Shown one piece after another: positions 1 through 9,386 of a stretch of 64,000 nt of DNA. This DNA is from an uncultured Paracoccaceae bacterium (GTDB taxonomy: Bacteria; Pseudomonadota; Alphaproteobacteria; Rhodobacterales; Rhodobacteraceae). The stretch covers positions 496,001-560,000 of the forward strand of contig CANMTD010000001.1 in the NCBI GenBank assembly GCA_947500775.1, read 5' to 3'. The notes under the pieces were generated by a model that was given only the letters and a program-made list of their open reading frames with translations, was not told the origin of the DNA and did no database searches. How positions within the stretch are numbered: position 1 is the stretch's first letter; each line of letters begins with the position of its first letter. Position numbers and translations under genes: made by a program.

Positions 1-154
1 GAACCGAAACATCGGTGGAATGCGCCACCCAGCCATCGGCCTGACGGTCGGACAGCCAGGATTTCAGCGCGGTTTCCGCCCCGCGCGCGCCGATGAACCA
101 ATACCCGGCCCACAGCGTCGCCGCCACCAGCACCAAAACCAACAATCTGCGCAT
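1..154 (-). CDS. DUF2125-like membrane-anchored protein, N-terminal fragment
   Basis: Only the first 51 codons are in the window; the gene runs off the left edge. The start ATG is at 154 on the minus strand. The product opens with two arginines and a hydrophobic stretch of about 17 residues, typical of an uncleaved anchor or signal sequence, followed by a soluble part containing ETALKSWLSDRQADGW. That start and the position divergent from a gamma-glutamylcyclotransferase resemble the DUF2125 proteins I know from Rhodobacteraceae. The family has no established function. The assignment rests on a short fragment, so it is tentative. Confidence 0.5.
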   Translation of the reverse strand, partial: MRRLLVLVLVAATLWAGYWFIGARGAETALKSWLSDRQADGWVAHSTDVSV

Positions 155-217
155 GACGCCCCCTTTTCCTTCGTCGCCTTGTGCTGTTTATAGGGCGTTG
201 GACAGGAGGACCAGCAG

Positions 218-760
218 ATGCCGCTTTGGGTGTTCGGATACGGATCATTGATGTGGAACCCCGGCTTTCCGGTGGCCGAACAATGCGTGGCCCGGCTGGA
301 GGGATACCACCGGTCGTTCTGCATGCGGTCGATCCACCATCGCGGGTCCGAGGCCGAACCGGGGCTGGTGCTGGCGCTGGATGCGGCCGACGGGGCCAAT
401 TGCCTTGGGCTGGGGTTCCGGGTGGTCGAGGGCGCCGAAGACGACACCATCGCCGCCCTGCGCGAACGCGAGCTGATTTCATCGGCCTATCTGGAGGCCG
501 AACTGCCGCTGATCCTGCATCACGGGCAGATGGTGCAGGCGCTGACCTATGTCATCGACCCCGATCACGTGCAATATTGCGGCGGCCTGCCGCTGGAAAC
601 GCAGGCGGCGATCATCGCCACGGCGGTCGGCGGGCGCGGGCCGAACACCGAATACCTGTATAATACCGCCAGCCACCTGACCGAGTTGGGGATCGAGGAT
701 GCCGAACTGACCTGGCTGACCAACCGGGTGCGCGAAATCACTACATCTGGCGGGAAGTGA
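218..760 (+). CDS. gamma-glutamylcyclotransferase, ChaC-like
   Basis: A 180-residue cytosolic enzyme of the ChaC/GGCT fold, expected to cleave gamma-glutamyl compounds such as glutathione to 5-oxoproline and the remaining peptide. The diagnostic substrate-binding motif GYGSLMW is at residues 7-13, and an acidic RERE stretch at about 82-85 probably supplies the catalytic glutamate. Length is normal for bacterial ChaC homologues. The ATG is preceded by a purine-rich ACAGGAGG-type site. It stands alone, divergent from the DUF2125-like gene, so context adds little about substrate. A glutathione-specific role is family inference, not shown here. Confidence 0.88.
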   Translation: MPLWVFGYGSLMWNPGFPVAEQCVARLEGYHRSFCMRSIHHRGSEAEPGLVLALDAADGANCLGLGFRVVEGAEDDTIAALRERELISSAYLEAELPLILHHGQMVQALTYVIDPDHVQYCGGLPLETQAAIIATAVGGRGPNTEYLYNTASHLTELGIEDAELTWLTNRVREITTSGGK

Positions 761-844
761 TCGATCGGGCGCAATTGCGTGTTGTTCGGGTGTCGTTGTT
801 CGCCTAACCTTTCGCCAGGAACAAAGAAGGGCGGAACGCGTCAG

Positions 845-2005
845 ATGAGCATGACCGAACGCGAGGCAGAGCCGCAGTTTTCACAGCCCGTGCGGCAGAT
901 TTTCATGATGCTGGTGGCGGTCGGGTTATTTTCGGGGCTGGCCTATCTCGCCTTTCCGCGCGTGGCGCCGGTGTTCCTGTCGAACCCCTATCTGAACGGG
1001 GTCATCCTGTTGGTGTTCTTCATCGGCGTGGTGGCGTGTTTCCTGCAGGTGCTGCAACTGATATTCTCGGTCCACTGGATCGAAGGTTTCGCGGTCAACC
1101 GCCCCGGGCACGAGGTCACGCGCGCCCCGCGGTTGCTGGCGCCGTTGGCGGCGATGCTGCGCAGCCGGGGCGCGCGGATGCAGATCAGTTCGTCCTCGTC
1201 CCGGTCGATCCTTGAATCGGTCGGCACCCGGATCGAAGAAGCCCGCGACATCACGCGTTATATCGTCAATCTGCTGATTTTCCTGGGGCTTCTGGGGACG
1301 TTCTATGGGTTGGCCACAACCGTTCCGGCGGTCGTGGAAACCCTGGGTGCGCTGGCCCCCCGCGACGGCGAAAGTGGGGTCGATGTCGGTTCGCGGCTGA
1401 TCGAGGGGCTGAAGGAACAGATGGGCGGCATGGGCACGGCCTTTGCCTCGTCCCTGCTGGGGCTGGCGGGATCGCTGGTGGTGGGGCTGCTGGAACTGTT
1501 CGCCGGTCACGGGCAGAACCGGTTCTATCGCGAGCTTGAGGAATGGCTGTCCACCATCACCCGGCTGGGGTTTTCCACCGGCGAAGGCGAAAGCGGGGAC
1601 ACCGGTGTCATGGCCGCCGTCGTCGATCAGATGGCGACCCAGATGGAGGCGCTGCAGGTGATGTTCACCCAGTCGGCGGCGGGGCAGGATCAGATCGACG
1701 CGCGTCTGGCCACATTGGCCGATGCCTTCGAACAACTGGCGCAACGTCTGGAGCCGGGGGGCGGTGACACTGCCGCGCTGACCCGGATCGCCGAAGGGCA
1801 GGACCGCATGATCGCCGCGCTTGAGGCGCGCGAGCCGCAGGATGGCGCCCATGTCGATGCCGAAAGCCGGATGCGCCTGCGGTCGATCGATGTGCAATTG
1901 CTGCGTATCCTAGAAGAGATTTCGGCAGGCCGTCAGGAAAGCCTGAGCGACCTGCGCGGCGATCTGGCGGCGCTGACCCGCGCTATTCGCCAGACCGGTG
2001 AATAG
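845..2005 (+). CDS. MotA/TolQ/ExbB-type proton channel protein
   Basis: Predicted 386-residue inner-membrane protein. Two hydrophobic segments lie near residues 18-40 and 50-72. Two more, near 140-162 and 195-222, carry the small-residue GLLGTFYGL and GTAFASSLLGLAGSL stretches typical of MotA/TolQ/ExbB channel helices. The last 130 residues are hydrophilic and coiled-coil-like, ending in the cytoplasm. The ATG at 845 was preferred over a TTG at 779, because the intervening residues do not resemble a membrane protein start. Nine bases downstream is a MotB/OmpA-like partner, so the two probably form one energised unit that uses the proton motive force. It is not recognisably flagellar MotA or TolQ proper. 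Confidence 0.82.
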   Translation: MSMTEREAEPQFSQPVRQIFMMLVAVGLFSGLAYLAFPRVAPVFLSNPYLNGVILLVFFIGVVACFLQVLQLIFSVHWIEGFAVNRPGHEVTRAPRLLAPLAAMLRSRGARMQISSSSSRSILESVGTRIEEARDITRYIVNLLIFLGLLGTFYGLATTVPAVVETLGALAPRDGESGVDVGSRLIEGLKEQMGGMGTAFASSLLGLAGSLVVGLLELFAGHGQNRFYRELEEWLSTITRLGFSTGEGESGDTGVMAAVVDQMATQMEALQVMFTQSAAGQDQIDARLATLADAFEQLAQRLEPGGGDTAALTRIAEGQDRMIAALEAREPQDGAHVDAESRMRLRSIDVQLLRILEEISAGRQESLSDLRGDLAALTRAIRQTGE

Positions 2006-2014
2006 GGGGATCGG

Positions 2015-4057
2015 ATGGCCCTGACCCGTCGCACCGGACAACGATTTCAGGCCGCGATCTGGCCCGGATTTGTCGATGCGATGACGGCGCTGTTGCTGGT
2101 GCTGATGTTCGTGCTGTCGATCTTCATGATCGTGCAGTTCATGCTGCGCGAAACCATCACCGGACAGGAAAGCGAACTGAGCCAGCTGAACGGCGAACTG
2201 CAGGCCCTGGCCGAGGCGCTGGGTCTGGAACAGCAGACCAATTTCCAGCTGGAAACCCAGGTCGGGCAGCTGGGGTCGGAACTGGCCGATGCGCAGACCC
2301 AGGCGGCGACCCAATCGGCGCTGATCGCCACGCTGAACGCGCAGCTGGACGATCAGGCGCAAAGCCTGTCGGACGCCCGCGCCCGGATCACCGATTTCGA
2401 GGCGCAGGTGGCCGCGCTGTTGCTGGAACGCGATGCGGCCCGCAGCGAAAGTGCGGCCCTGGCGGCGGATGTCACAGCGCTTGAAGGCGAAAAGACCCGG
2501 CTGCTATCGGAACAGGAGGCGCTGCAACTGGCGCTGGCGCAGGCCCGCGACGAGGTCAGCGCCAGCGACGAGGCCGCCCGGCTGGCCGCCGCCCGGCGCG
2601 AGGCGCTGGAGGCATTGATCGCGGATGTGCGGGCGCGGGCGGATGCAGCACAGGCGGATTTGACGGCGCAGGTGACCGAATTGGAAGGCAAGCTGTCCGA
2701 GGAAGAGGCCGCGCGTCTGGCGGATGCGGCTGCCGCGCAGGCCCTGCAGGAACGCCTGAAAGGCGCCGAGGATGAGCTGACGGCGATGACCCTTGCGCTG
2801 GAACAGCAACGCCGCCGGGCCGAGGAAACGCTGACCCTGCTGGCCGCCGCCGATGCCGCGCGCGATGATCTGGACGCCAAACTGGTCGCTGCCCTGCTGG
2901 CGCAGGACACTTTGCGCGCCTCGCTGCAGACCACGGCCGAAGGGCAGAACAGCCTTGCTGCCGCCCTGACCACGATCGAGGCAGAGCGTGACGATCTGGC
3001 CGCCCAGCTGGCCCGCGCGGTCAGCACCCGCGATCAGCTGGCCGCCGATCTGGAAGTGGCGCGCGCCGAGCTGGATCAGAACGCGGCCGGGCGGGGCGAT
3101 ATCGAAGAGCAACTGCAGGCGGCGCTTGGTGACAAGGCGCGGGCCGAGGCCGAATTGCAAAGCCTGCGGGCGGCGGGCGACGAACGCGACGATGTTCAGC
3201 GCCAGCTGGCCGCAGCCCTGGCCGCCAAGCTGGCGGCCGAACAGGACAGCCAGACCCAGTTGTCGGAGGCCCAGAAAAACGCGGCCCTTCTGGCCGCAGC
3301 CAACAGCGCGCTGTCCGAGGAAGAGGCGAAATCGGCCGAAAGCCTGCGCAAGGTGGCGCTGTTGAACGAACAGATCGCCGCGCTGCGCGCCCAGCTTGGC
3401 GCCCTGCAGGGGTTGCTGGACGAAGCCGCGGGGCGCGACACCGATGCGCAGGTGCAACTGGATTCGCTGGGCAATCAGCTGAACGCGGCGCTGGCGCAGG
3501 TCGCCTCGGAACAACGCCGCCGCGCGACGCTGGAAGAGGCCGAACGGCTGCGGCTGGAGGAAGAGGCCCGGCGCCTGACCGAAGAGGCAAAGGATCTTGA
3601 ACGCTACCGGTCGGAATTCTTCGGACGGCTGCGCGATGTTCTGGCCGGGCGCGACGGGGTGCGGGTGGTCGGCGACCGGTTCGTGTTTTCATCCGAGGTC
3701 TTGTTTGAACCGGCCTCGGCGGATCTGGCCGCCGAAGGGCGCGCGCAGATCGCGAATGTCGCGGCGATCCTAGAGGATGTGGCGGGCGAAATCCCGCCCG
3801 GGATCGACTGGATCATCCGCGTCGATGGCCATACCGACAATGTGCCCCTGTCGGGCACCGGGCGGTACCGCGATAACTGGGAACTCAGCCAGGGCCGGGC
3901 GCTGTCGGTGGTGCGCTATATGACCGAACAGCTTGGCTTTGCGCCCGAACGGCTGGCCGCGACCGGGTTCGGCGAATACCGCCCGGTCAATACCGAGAAT
4001 ACCTCGGCCGCGCGGGCCCAGAACCGGCGGATCGAGCTGAAACTGACCGAACGATAA
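2015..4057 (+). CDS. TolR/MotB-like peptidoglycan-binding OmpA-family protein with long coiled coil
   Basis: 680 residues in three parts. A single N-terminal membrane helix (about 18-42) begins with an aspartate in WPGFVDAMTALLLVL, at the place of the proton-carrying Asp in MotB/TolR/ExbD. About 480 residues of Ala/Leu/Glu/Gln-rich heptads follow, with repeated coiled-coil blocks. The C-terminal OmpA-like domain (about 550-680) has the peptidoglycan-binding landmarks FEPASADL, DGHTDNVPL and NRRIELKL. Known family behaviour suggests the C-terminus holds the cell wall while the helix sits in the ExbB-like channel encoded just upstream. The coiled coil is far longer than in TolR or MotB. The function of the pair is not established. 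Confidence 0.85.
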   Translation: MALTRRTGQRFQAAIWPGFVDAMTALLLVLMFVLSIFMIVQFMLRETITGQESELSQLNGELQALAEALGLEQQTNFQLETQVGQLGSELADAQTQAATQSALIATLNAQLDDQAQSLSDARARITDFEAQVAALLLERDAARSESAALAADVTALEGEKTRLLSEQEALQLALAQARDEVSASDEAARLAAARREALEALIADVRARADAAQADLTAQVTELEGKLSEEEAARLADAAAAQALQERLKGAEDELTAMTLALEQQRRRAEETLTLLAAADAARDDLDAKLVAALLAQDTLRASLQTTAEGQNSLAAALTTIEAERDDLAAQLARAVSTRDQLAADLEVARAELDQNAAGRGDIEEQLQAALGDKARAEAELQSLRAAGDERDDVQRQLAAALAAKLAAEQDSQTQLSEAQKNAALLAAANSALSEEEAKSAESLRKVALLNEQIAALRAQLGALQGLLDEAAGRDTDAQVQLDSLGNQLNAALAQVASEQRRRATLEEAERLRLEEEARRLTEEAKDLERYRSEFFGRLRDVLAGRDGVRVVGDRFVFSSEVLFEPASADLAAEGRAQIANVAAILEDVAGEIPPGIDWIIRVDGHTDNVPLSGTGRYRDNWELSQGRALSVVRYMTEQLGFAPERLAATGFGEYRPVNTENTSAARAQNRRIELKLTER

Positions 4058-5026
4058 TCAGGGCCGGATCACCAGTTTCTTTTGCATCCTGTCGATCTCT
4101 TGACCATCGCGCAGCAGGGTGGCTGACCCGAAATATTGCCCCTCCATCCAGCCGATGGCGGGGCGTGTCTGGCCAAGGGCGCGAAACAGGCGGGCCTGCG
4201 TCTTGGGCAGGGCCACCCGGTGGGTAAAGACCGGCCCATCCGGTCCGACGATGGTTATTTCAATCTCGTCCCCCTTTTGGGCACCGTAAACCAGCGCCCA
4301 GAACACCAGCGCCCTGGTGTCGGAAGGCACCATATCATATTCGGGGGGCGTATCCTGAAGATCGGCGAACCGGGGCACATCATCGTCAAATCCCGCATTG
4401 ATCAACCCGCCGGGCTGATAGGGCAGCGGGGTTTGCCACAGCGTTTCTGTGGACGGGGCCTGACAGGTGACAATCCCGTCGGCGGCAAAGGGATCGACCA
4501 CCTTGCCGTCCTGCCGGACCGACAGGTGAAGATGCGGAAACTGGGTTTTGCCGCTTAACCCGACCTGCCCCAGAACGGTGCCCTTGGCCACGCGCTGGCC
4601 TTTCTTGACCGAAAGCGTGCCGCGTTTCATATGGCAATATTGGGTTTCCCACCCGCCGCCATGGCTGATCACCAGCCCGTTGCCGCATTCGCGCCCGGCA
4701 AGGGCGGGGGCATCGATGCTGTCCATGTTGATATCGGGCATTTCATCGCGCAGACCGGTCACCGTGCCCGGGGCGGCGGCCAGCACATTCACGCCCTTGC
4801 GCATCGCCGCCAGCGACGGCAGGGCGAAATCGGTGCCCTTGTGCCCGTCATAGCTAAGCGTACCGCAGGTGAAATCGGCGGCGCCGGGGCCGGGATCGCT
4901 GTCGACATATTGCTGGATGAAACAGGTTTCGCCCAGCGTGCAGTCAATCGGCTGGCTCAAAAGAACATCCCCCGCAACCACGGGGGTTGCGAGGGACGCG
5001 ATTAAGGCTGCAAGAGCCCGGATCAA
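4058..5026 (-). CDS. secreted M23 (LytM) family metallopeptidase
   Basis: 322 residues beginning with a cleavable-looking signal peptide (about 1-18, ending PVVAGD). The zinc-site pattern of LytM endopeptidases is complete: HKGTD at 62-66 (His and Asp) and PHLHLS with the HLH pair at 165-167, plus CHM near 131-133. It should therefore cut peptidoglycan cross-links in the periplasm, unless it acts as an activator. The start is a TTG that overlaps the clpA stop codon (TTGA), implying translational coupling. The stop codon abuts that of the OmpA-like gene, which converges on it. The C-terminal third is an added domain I do not recognise. Confidence 0.86.
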   Translation of the reverse strand: MIRALAALIASLATPVVAGDVLLSQPIDCTLGETCFIQQYVDSDPGPGAADFTCGTLSYDGHKGTDFALPSLAAMRKGVNVLAAAPGTVTGLRDEMPDINMDSIDAPALAGRECGNGLVISHGGGWETQYCHMKRGTLSVKKGQRVAKGTVLGQVGLSGKTQFPHLHLSVRQDGKVVDPFAADGIVTCQAPSTETLWQTPLPYQPGGLINAGFDDDVPRFADLQDTPPEYDMVPSDTRALVFWALVYGAQKGDEIEITIVGPDGPVFTHRVALPKTQARLFRALGQTRPAIGWMEGQYFGSATLLRDGQEIDRMQKKLVIRP

Positions 5027-7356
5027 TCTGCTGTCAAAAGCGGGGGCTTTTTGGTCGAAAGCCGCCGCTTTTCAGGTTCTTCGATCCGCAGGTCGATGGC
5101 GCCATCCTTGACCCCGACCTTGACCAGACCACCCTTGGCCAGCTTGCCGAACAACAGATCCTCGGCCAGCGGCTTTTTGATGTGCTCCTGAATGACGCGG
5201 CCCAGCGGGCGCGCACCCATCTTGTCGTCATAGCCTTTGTCGGCCAGCCATTCGGCGGCGGGGCGGGTCAGTTCGATGCTGACGTTGCGGTCCATCAACT
5301 GGGCCTCAAGCTGCAGCACGAATTTTTCGACGACCTGCAGGATCACCTCTTTGGGCAGCGGTGCAAAGCTGATCACCGCGTCCAGACGGTTGCGGAATTC
5401 CGGCGAGAAGGTCCGTTCGATCGCGGCGGTATCTTCGCCTTCGCGACGGTCGCGCCCGAACCCGATCGCGGCCTTGGCCATATCGGCGGCACCCGCGTTC
5501 GAGGTCATGATCAGGATCACGTTGCGGAAATCCACCTGCCGCCCGTTGTGATCGGTCAGCTTGCCGTGGTCCATGACCTGCAACAGGATGTTGAACACAT
5601 CGGGATGGGCCTTTTCGATTTCGTCCAGCAGCAGCACGCAATGGGGGTGCTGATCCACGCCATCGGTCAGCATGCCGCCCTGATCGAACCCGACATAGCC
5701 CGGAGGCGCACCGATCAGCCGTGAAATCGCGTGTTTCTCCATGTATTCGGACATGTCGAACCGCAGCAGTTCCACACCCAGCGTATCGGCCAGCTGTTTG
5801 GCGACCTCGGTCTTGCCCACCCCGGTGGGGCCGGCGAACAGATAGTTGCCGATGGGCTTTTCCGGTTCGCGCAGACCCGCGCGGGACAGTTTGATGGCCG
5901 AGCTGAGCGCGACAATCGCATCGTCCTGACCGAAGACCACCCGTTTCAGCGAGCTTTCCAGATCCTTCAGAACCTCGGCATCGTCCTTGCTGACGTTCTT
6001 GGGGGGAATGCGGGCAATTTTGGCGACGACGGCCTCGATCTCTTTGGCGCCGATGGTTTTGCGACGTTTGCTGTCGGCGACCAGATGCTGTGCGGCCCCG
6101 GCTTCGTCGATCACGTCGATCGCCTTGTCGGGCAATTTGCGGTCGTGGATATAGCGCGCCGACAGTTCCACCGCCGATTTGATCGCATCGCTGGTGTATT
6201 TGATGTCGTGGTGTTCCTCGAAATAGGGTTTCAGCCCTTTCAGGATTTTCACCGCATCATCGACCGAGGGTTCGTTCACGTCGATTTTCTGGAACCGGCG
6301 CGACAGGGCGCGGTCCTTTTCGAAATGCTGGCGGAATTCCTTGTAGGTGGTCGATCCCATGCAGCGCAGCTTGCCGCCCTGCAAGGCCGGTTTCAGCAGG
6401 TTCGAGGCATCCATCGCCCCGCCCGATGTGGCACCGGCGCCGATCACCGTATGGATTTCGTCGATGAACAGCACCGCGTCGGGGTGATCCTCCAGCTCGG
6501 TCATCACCGCCTTCAGCCGTTCCTCGAAATCACCGCGATAGCGGGTGCCGGCCAGCAATGCGCCCATATCCAGCGAATAGATCGTGGCCTTGGACAGAAC
6601 CTCGGGCGTCTGACCGTTGACGATCTTATGCGCCAGACCTTCGGCGATGGCGGTCTTGCCGACGCCGGGGTCGCCCACCAACAGCGGGTTGTTCTTGCGG
6701 CGGCGGCACAGCACCTGGATGCACCGCTCGACCTCGTGATCGCGACCGATCAGCGGATCGACGTCGCCTTTGCGGGATTTGGCGTTCAGATCGACGCAGT
6801 ATTTGGCCAGCGCGGATTCCTTGCCCTCGCCGTCGTCGCCCGCATCGCTGTTGCTTTGGGCCTGTTCGTCGAATTCTTCGGCACCGGTCACGGCGCGCGG
6901 TTCGCCAAAGGACGCGTCCTTGGCCACGCCATGCGCGATGAAATTCACAGCGTCATAGCGCGTCATATCCTGTTCCTGCAGGAAATAGGCGGCGTTGGAT
7001 TCGCGTTCGGCGAAAATCGCGACCAGAACATTGGCACCGGTCACTTCGGTCCGGCCCGAGGATTGAACGTGGATCGCGGCGCGCTGGATCACCCGCTGGA
7101 ACGCGGCTGTCGGCACGGCTTCGGAGCCTTCGACATCGGTGACCAGCGTCGACAGTTCGTCATCGACGAAATCCAGAAGGGTTTTGCGCAGGGCGTCCAG
7201 ATCGACCGAACAGGCCTGCATGACCTTGGCCGCATCGGTTTCGTCAATCAGGGCCAGCAACAGGTGCTCCAGCGTCGCCAGTTCATGACGGCGTGCATTT
7301 GCCAGCGCCAGCGCTGCGTGAATCGCTTGCTCGAGTGTGTTTGAAAACGAAGGCAC
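5023..7356 (-). CDS. clpA: ATP-dependent Clp protease ATP-binding subunit ClpA
   Basis: 777-residue AAA+ unfoldase that feeds substrates to ClpP. The N-terminal Clp repeat domain (about 1-150) is followed by two ATPase modules with Walker A motifs GDPGVGKT and GPTGVGKT, Walker B LFIDEIHT and [13 protein letters not shown], and the ClpP-binding-type loop region in D2. The GTG at 7356 is the likely start: the sequence AAAGGAGC sits 8 bases ahead, and the peptide then opens [15 protein letters not shown], as in ClpA proteins. An ATG at 7404 would add an implausible basic leader. No clpS is adjacent, which differs from the enterobacterial arrangement. The M23 peptidase gene overlaps its end. Confidence 0.95.
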   Translation of the reverse strand: MPSFSNTLEQAIHAALALANARRHELATLEHLLLALIDETDAAKVMQACSVDLDALRKTLLDFVDDELSTLVTDVEGSEAVPTAAFQRVIQRAAIHVQSSGRTEVTGANVLVAIFAERESNAAYFLQEQDMTRYDAVNFIAHGVAKDASFGEPRAVTGAEEFDEQAQSNSDAGDDGEGKESALAKYCVDLNAKSRKGDVDPLIGRDHEVERCIQVLCRRRKNNPLLVGDPGVGKTAIAEGLAHKIVNGQTPEVLSKATIYSLDMGALLAGTRYRGDFEERLKAVMTELEDHPDAVLFIDEIHTVIGAGATSGGAMDASNLLKPALQGGKLRCMGSTTYKEFRQHFEKDRALSRRFQKIDVNEPSVDDAVKILKGLKPYFEEHHDIKYTSDAIKSAVELSARYIHDRKLPDKAIDVIDEAGAAQHLVADSKRRKTIGAKEIEAVVAKIARIPPKNVSKDDAEVLKDLESSLKRVVFGQDDAIVALSSAIKLSRAGLREPEKPIGNYLFAGPTGVGKTEVAKQLADTLGVELLRFDMSEYMEKHAISRLIGAPPGYVGFDQGGMLTDGVDQHPHCVLLLDEIEKAHPDVFNILLQVMDHGKLTDHNGRQVDFRNVILIMTSNAGAADMAKAAIGFGRDRREGEDTAAIERTFSPEFRNRLDAVISFAPLPKEVILQVVEKFVLQLEAQLMDRNVSIELTRPAAEWLADKGYDDKMGARPLGRVIQEHIKKPLAEDLLFGKLAKGGLVKVGVKDGAIDLRIEEPEKRRLSTKKPPLLTAD

Positions 7357-7542
7357 GTGACGTGCTCCTTTCCTGTAGGGTCGGGGGGACATTGAATGCC
7401 GCATCCCAACCGTGGCCTCATATACTTAAAGTTCGGTGTTCTGACCGTCGCTTCAAGTTTTTTTTGTTCAAATCCGCTCACTCAGCCCGTGATGGCCCTA
7501 AAAAGCGGCGGTTTTGTCCAGATGTTGCGGTTCAGCATAGTC

Positions 7543-8310
7543 CTAGAACCTGTCTTTTTGCGCACGGATTTCTGCAAAAACCATGGCGTCGCTGGCGTCT
7601 GGCAGTCCCAATGCGGTTTTGAGTTCGGGCAGATGCGCCCGCAGAAACGGGTTTGTGGCCAGTTCCTCGTCCAGACGCGACGGCACCGTCGGCCGGTTTT
7701 CGGCCCGCGCCTCGGCAATCTGTCTGCTACGAGAGATAAGCGCTGCGTTGTCAGGTTCAATGGTGGCGGCGAACTTGGCGTTTGACGCAGTATATTCATG
7801 GCCCGAACAGACCAGTGTCTCGGGCGGCAGGGCGGCCAGCTTTTGCAGGCTGGTCCACATCATTTCGGGGGTGCCTTCGAACAGGCGCCCGCAGCCAAGC
7901 GCCATCAGGCTGTCGGCGGTGAACACCGCGCCGGTTTTGGGGGCATAAAACGCGATATGCCCGACGGTGTGGCCCGAGACATCGAAAACCTGCAGGGCTT
8001 CGGAGCCGATGACCACGGTATCGCCTTCGGCCACGGCCAGATCCAGCGGCGGCAATCGGTGCGCGTCGGCCGCGGCCCCCACCACGCGGGCGCCGGTGGC
8101 GGCGCGCAGATCCTCCAGCCCGTCGATGTGGTCCCAATGGTGGTGGGTGATCAGGATATCGGTCAGCGTCCAGCCGCGCTCGGCCAGGGCGGCCTGAATG
8201 GGGGCGGCATCGGGTACATCCACCACCGCCGTGGCCCCGCTGGCCGCGTCATGCAGCAGATAGGCATAATTGTCGCTGAGGCAGGGAAGGGTGACGATCT
8301 CAAGGGGCAT
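7543..8310 (-). CDS. gloB: hydroxyacylglutathione hydrolase (glyoxalase II)
   Basis: 255-residue metallo-beta-lactamase-fold enzyme that hydrolyses S-D-lactoylglutathione to D-lactate and glutathione in methylglyoxal detoxification. The binuclear metal motif THHHWDH is at 55-61. Other metal ligands are in SGHTVGH, FTADSL and the CSGHEYT segment, with the glutathione-binding C-terminal region (PSRLDEELATNPFLR) typical of GloB. ATG at 8310 was chosen because it aligns with the usual MPLEIVTLPCLSDNY start; upstream codons look non-coding. Divergent from a methyltransferase gene, a pairing I associate with this bacterial family. Confidence 0.94.
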   Translation of the reverse strand: MPLEIVTLPCLSDNYAYLLHDAASGATAVVDVPDAAPIQAALAERGWTLTDILITHHHWDHIDGLEDLRAATGARVVGAAADAHRLPPLDLAVAEGDTVVIGSEALQVFDVSGHTVGHIAFYAPKTGAVFTADSLMALGCGRLFEGTPEMMWTSLQKLAALPPETLVCSGHEYTASNAKFAATIEPDNAALISRSRQIAEARAENRPTVPSRLDEELATNPFLRAHLPELKTALGLPDASDAMVFAEIRAQKDRF

Positions 8311-8372
8311 GGTCTTTTGGTTCCGCTCCGCTATTCTGCGATTGATTGTTGCCGATCCTGAGGCGGGCCGCA

Positions 8373-9119
8373 ATGCACCTGGATGTGCTTGACCTAAGAA
8401 ACTTCTACTACCGCACCAATCTGGGGCGCGTGGCCCAGCGGGCCATCCGCGATCAGGTGGTCGAGCTTTGGCCCGAAGCCGCCGGTCAGAACGTGGCCGG
8501 GTTCGGTTTTGCCGCGCCTTTGCTGCGGCCCTATCTGAAAGACGCGCGCCGGGTGATCGCTATCATGCCCGGCCAACAGGGGGTCATGCCCTGGCCCGCG
8601 GGGATGCCCAATGTGTCGGTCCTGTCGGAAGAGGTGAACTGGCCGATCCCGACCGGGATGATCGATAAGCTGGTGGTGTTGCACGGGCTGGAAACCAGCG
8701 AAAACCCATCGGCCCTGCTGGATGAATGCGCGCGGGTTCTGGGGCCGGGGGGGCGGGCGCTGTTTGTGGTGCCGAACCGGTCGGGGCTGTGGTCGCGCAG
8801 TGATCGCACGCCGTTCGGCTTTGGCCGCCCCTATTCGCTGGGCCAGCTTGAGGCGCAGCTGAAACGGCACGGGTTCCAGCCCGAGGCGCATCGCGCCGCC
8901 CTGTTCGCGCCGCCGTCGCGCAAACGGTTCTGGCTGAAAACCTCGCCCATCATGGAACGCTTTGGCCGCCGGGTCAGCGCCTATTACGCGGGGGGTGTCC
9001 TGATGGTCGAGGTGACCAAACGGGTTTATCGCCCCGCCGGTCCCGGCCTGCCCGAGGCGGTCAAACGGCCGCTGCGGGTGCTTGAGGGAATACAGCAGCC
9101 CGGCGCCGAACCTGCATAA
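8373..9119 (+). CDS. class I SAM-dependent methyltransferase
   Basis: 248 residues. The central region shows the pattern of methyltransferase fold type 11: a conserved [19 protein letters not shown] segment (post-motif II/III) and a [15 protein letters not shown] helix. The usual GxGxG motif I is degenerate ([12 protein letters not shown]), so cofactor binding is inferred from overall pattern. Substrate unknown. The start at 8373 follows a short spacer and gives the [13 protein letters not shown] start; an upstream TTG is less likely. It lies divergent from gloB with about 60 bases between starts, so the promoters overlap. Confidence 0.8.
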   Translation: MHLDVLDLRNFYYRTNLGRVAQRAIRDQVVELWPEAAGQNVAGFGFAAPLLRPYLKDARRVIAIMPGQQGVMPWPAGMPNVSVLSEEVNWPIPTGMIDKLVVLHGLETSENPSALLDECARVLGPGGRALFVVPNRSGLWSRSDRTPFGFGRPYSLGQLEAQLKRHGFQPEAHRAALFAPPSRKRFWLKTSPIMERFGRRVSAYYAGGVLMVEVTKRVYRPAGPGLPEAVKRPLRVLEGIQQPGAEPA

Positions 9120-9255
9120 CTGTTCGGATTTCAAGACCGATTCCGCAAGATTCTTACCCAGACGATGCTGCTGCAGAGGGTCGCAGTTTGACCTTGCCAA
9201 AGACGAACCCTTGTTTTGCTGGTTTTTTGGCCGCACGAAAACCTGCGCAAGGCGG

Positions 9256-9284
9256 TTGCGAGGTGGCAATTGCTCTGCTAGACC
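9256..9284 (+). promoter_or_regulatory. candidate sigma-70-type promoter for the atp operon
   Basis: TTGCGA at 9256-9261 and TAGACC at 9279-9284 are separated by 17 bases, about 100 bases ahead of atpH. It is the best-spaced pair I found in the 267-base gap 9120-9386, which otherwise holds no gene I can support. Matches to consensus are partial, so the site is a candidate only. Confidence 0.35.
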
Positions 9285-9386
9285 CACCACGATTTTGGAA
9301 GCGTGCCCATCCGGGCGCGCCGTTAGAATTGCCCCAGCCGCTTCGACGCGGTGAGAACCGGGGCTACAGACATCGGAAGGGTGGAC

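Noticed and set aside
845-4057. Complete Zorya defence system
   Set aside because: The pair resembles ZorAB in architecture, but no zorC/D/E genes or other defence genes flank it; the neighbours are envelope and housekeeping genes.
5731-7344. 537-codon plus-strand frame inside clpA
   Set aside because: Antisense shadow of ClpA; the protein is compositionally odd, without motif, and has no ribosome site.
7405-7490. CTTGAAG sequence upstream of clpA as a possible RpoH promoter
   Set aside because: The -35 half is good, but no CCCCAT-like element occurs at the right distance.
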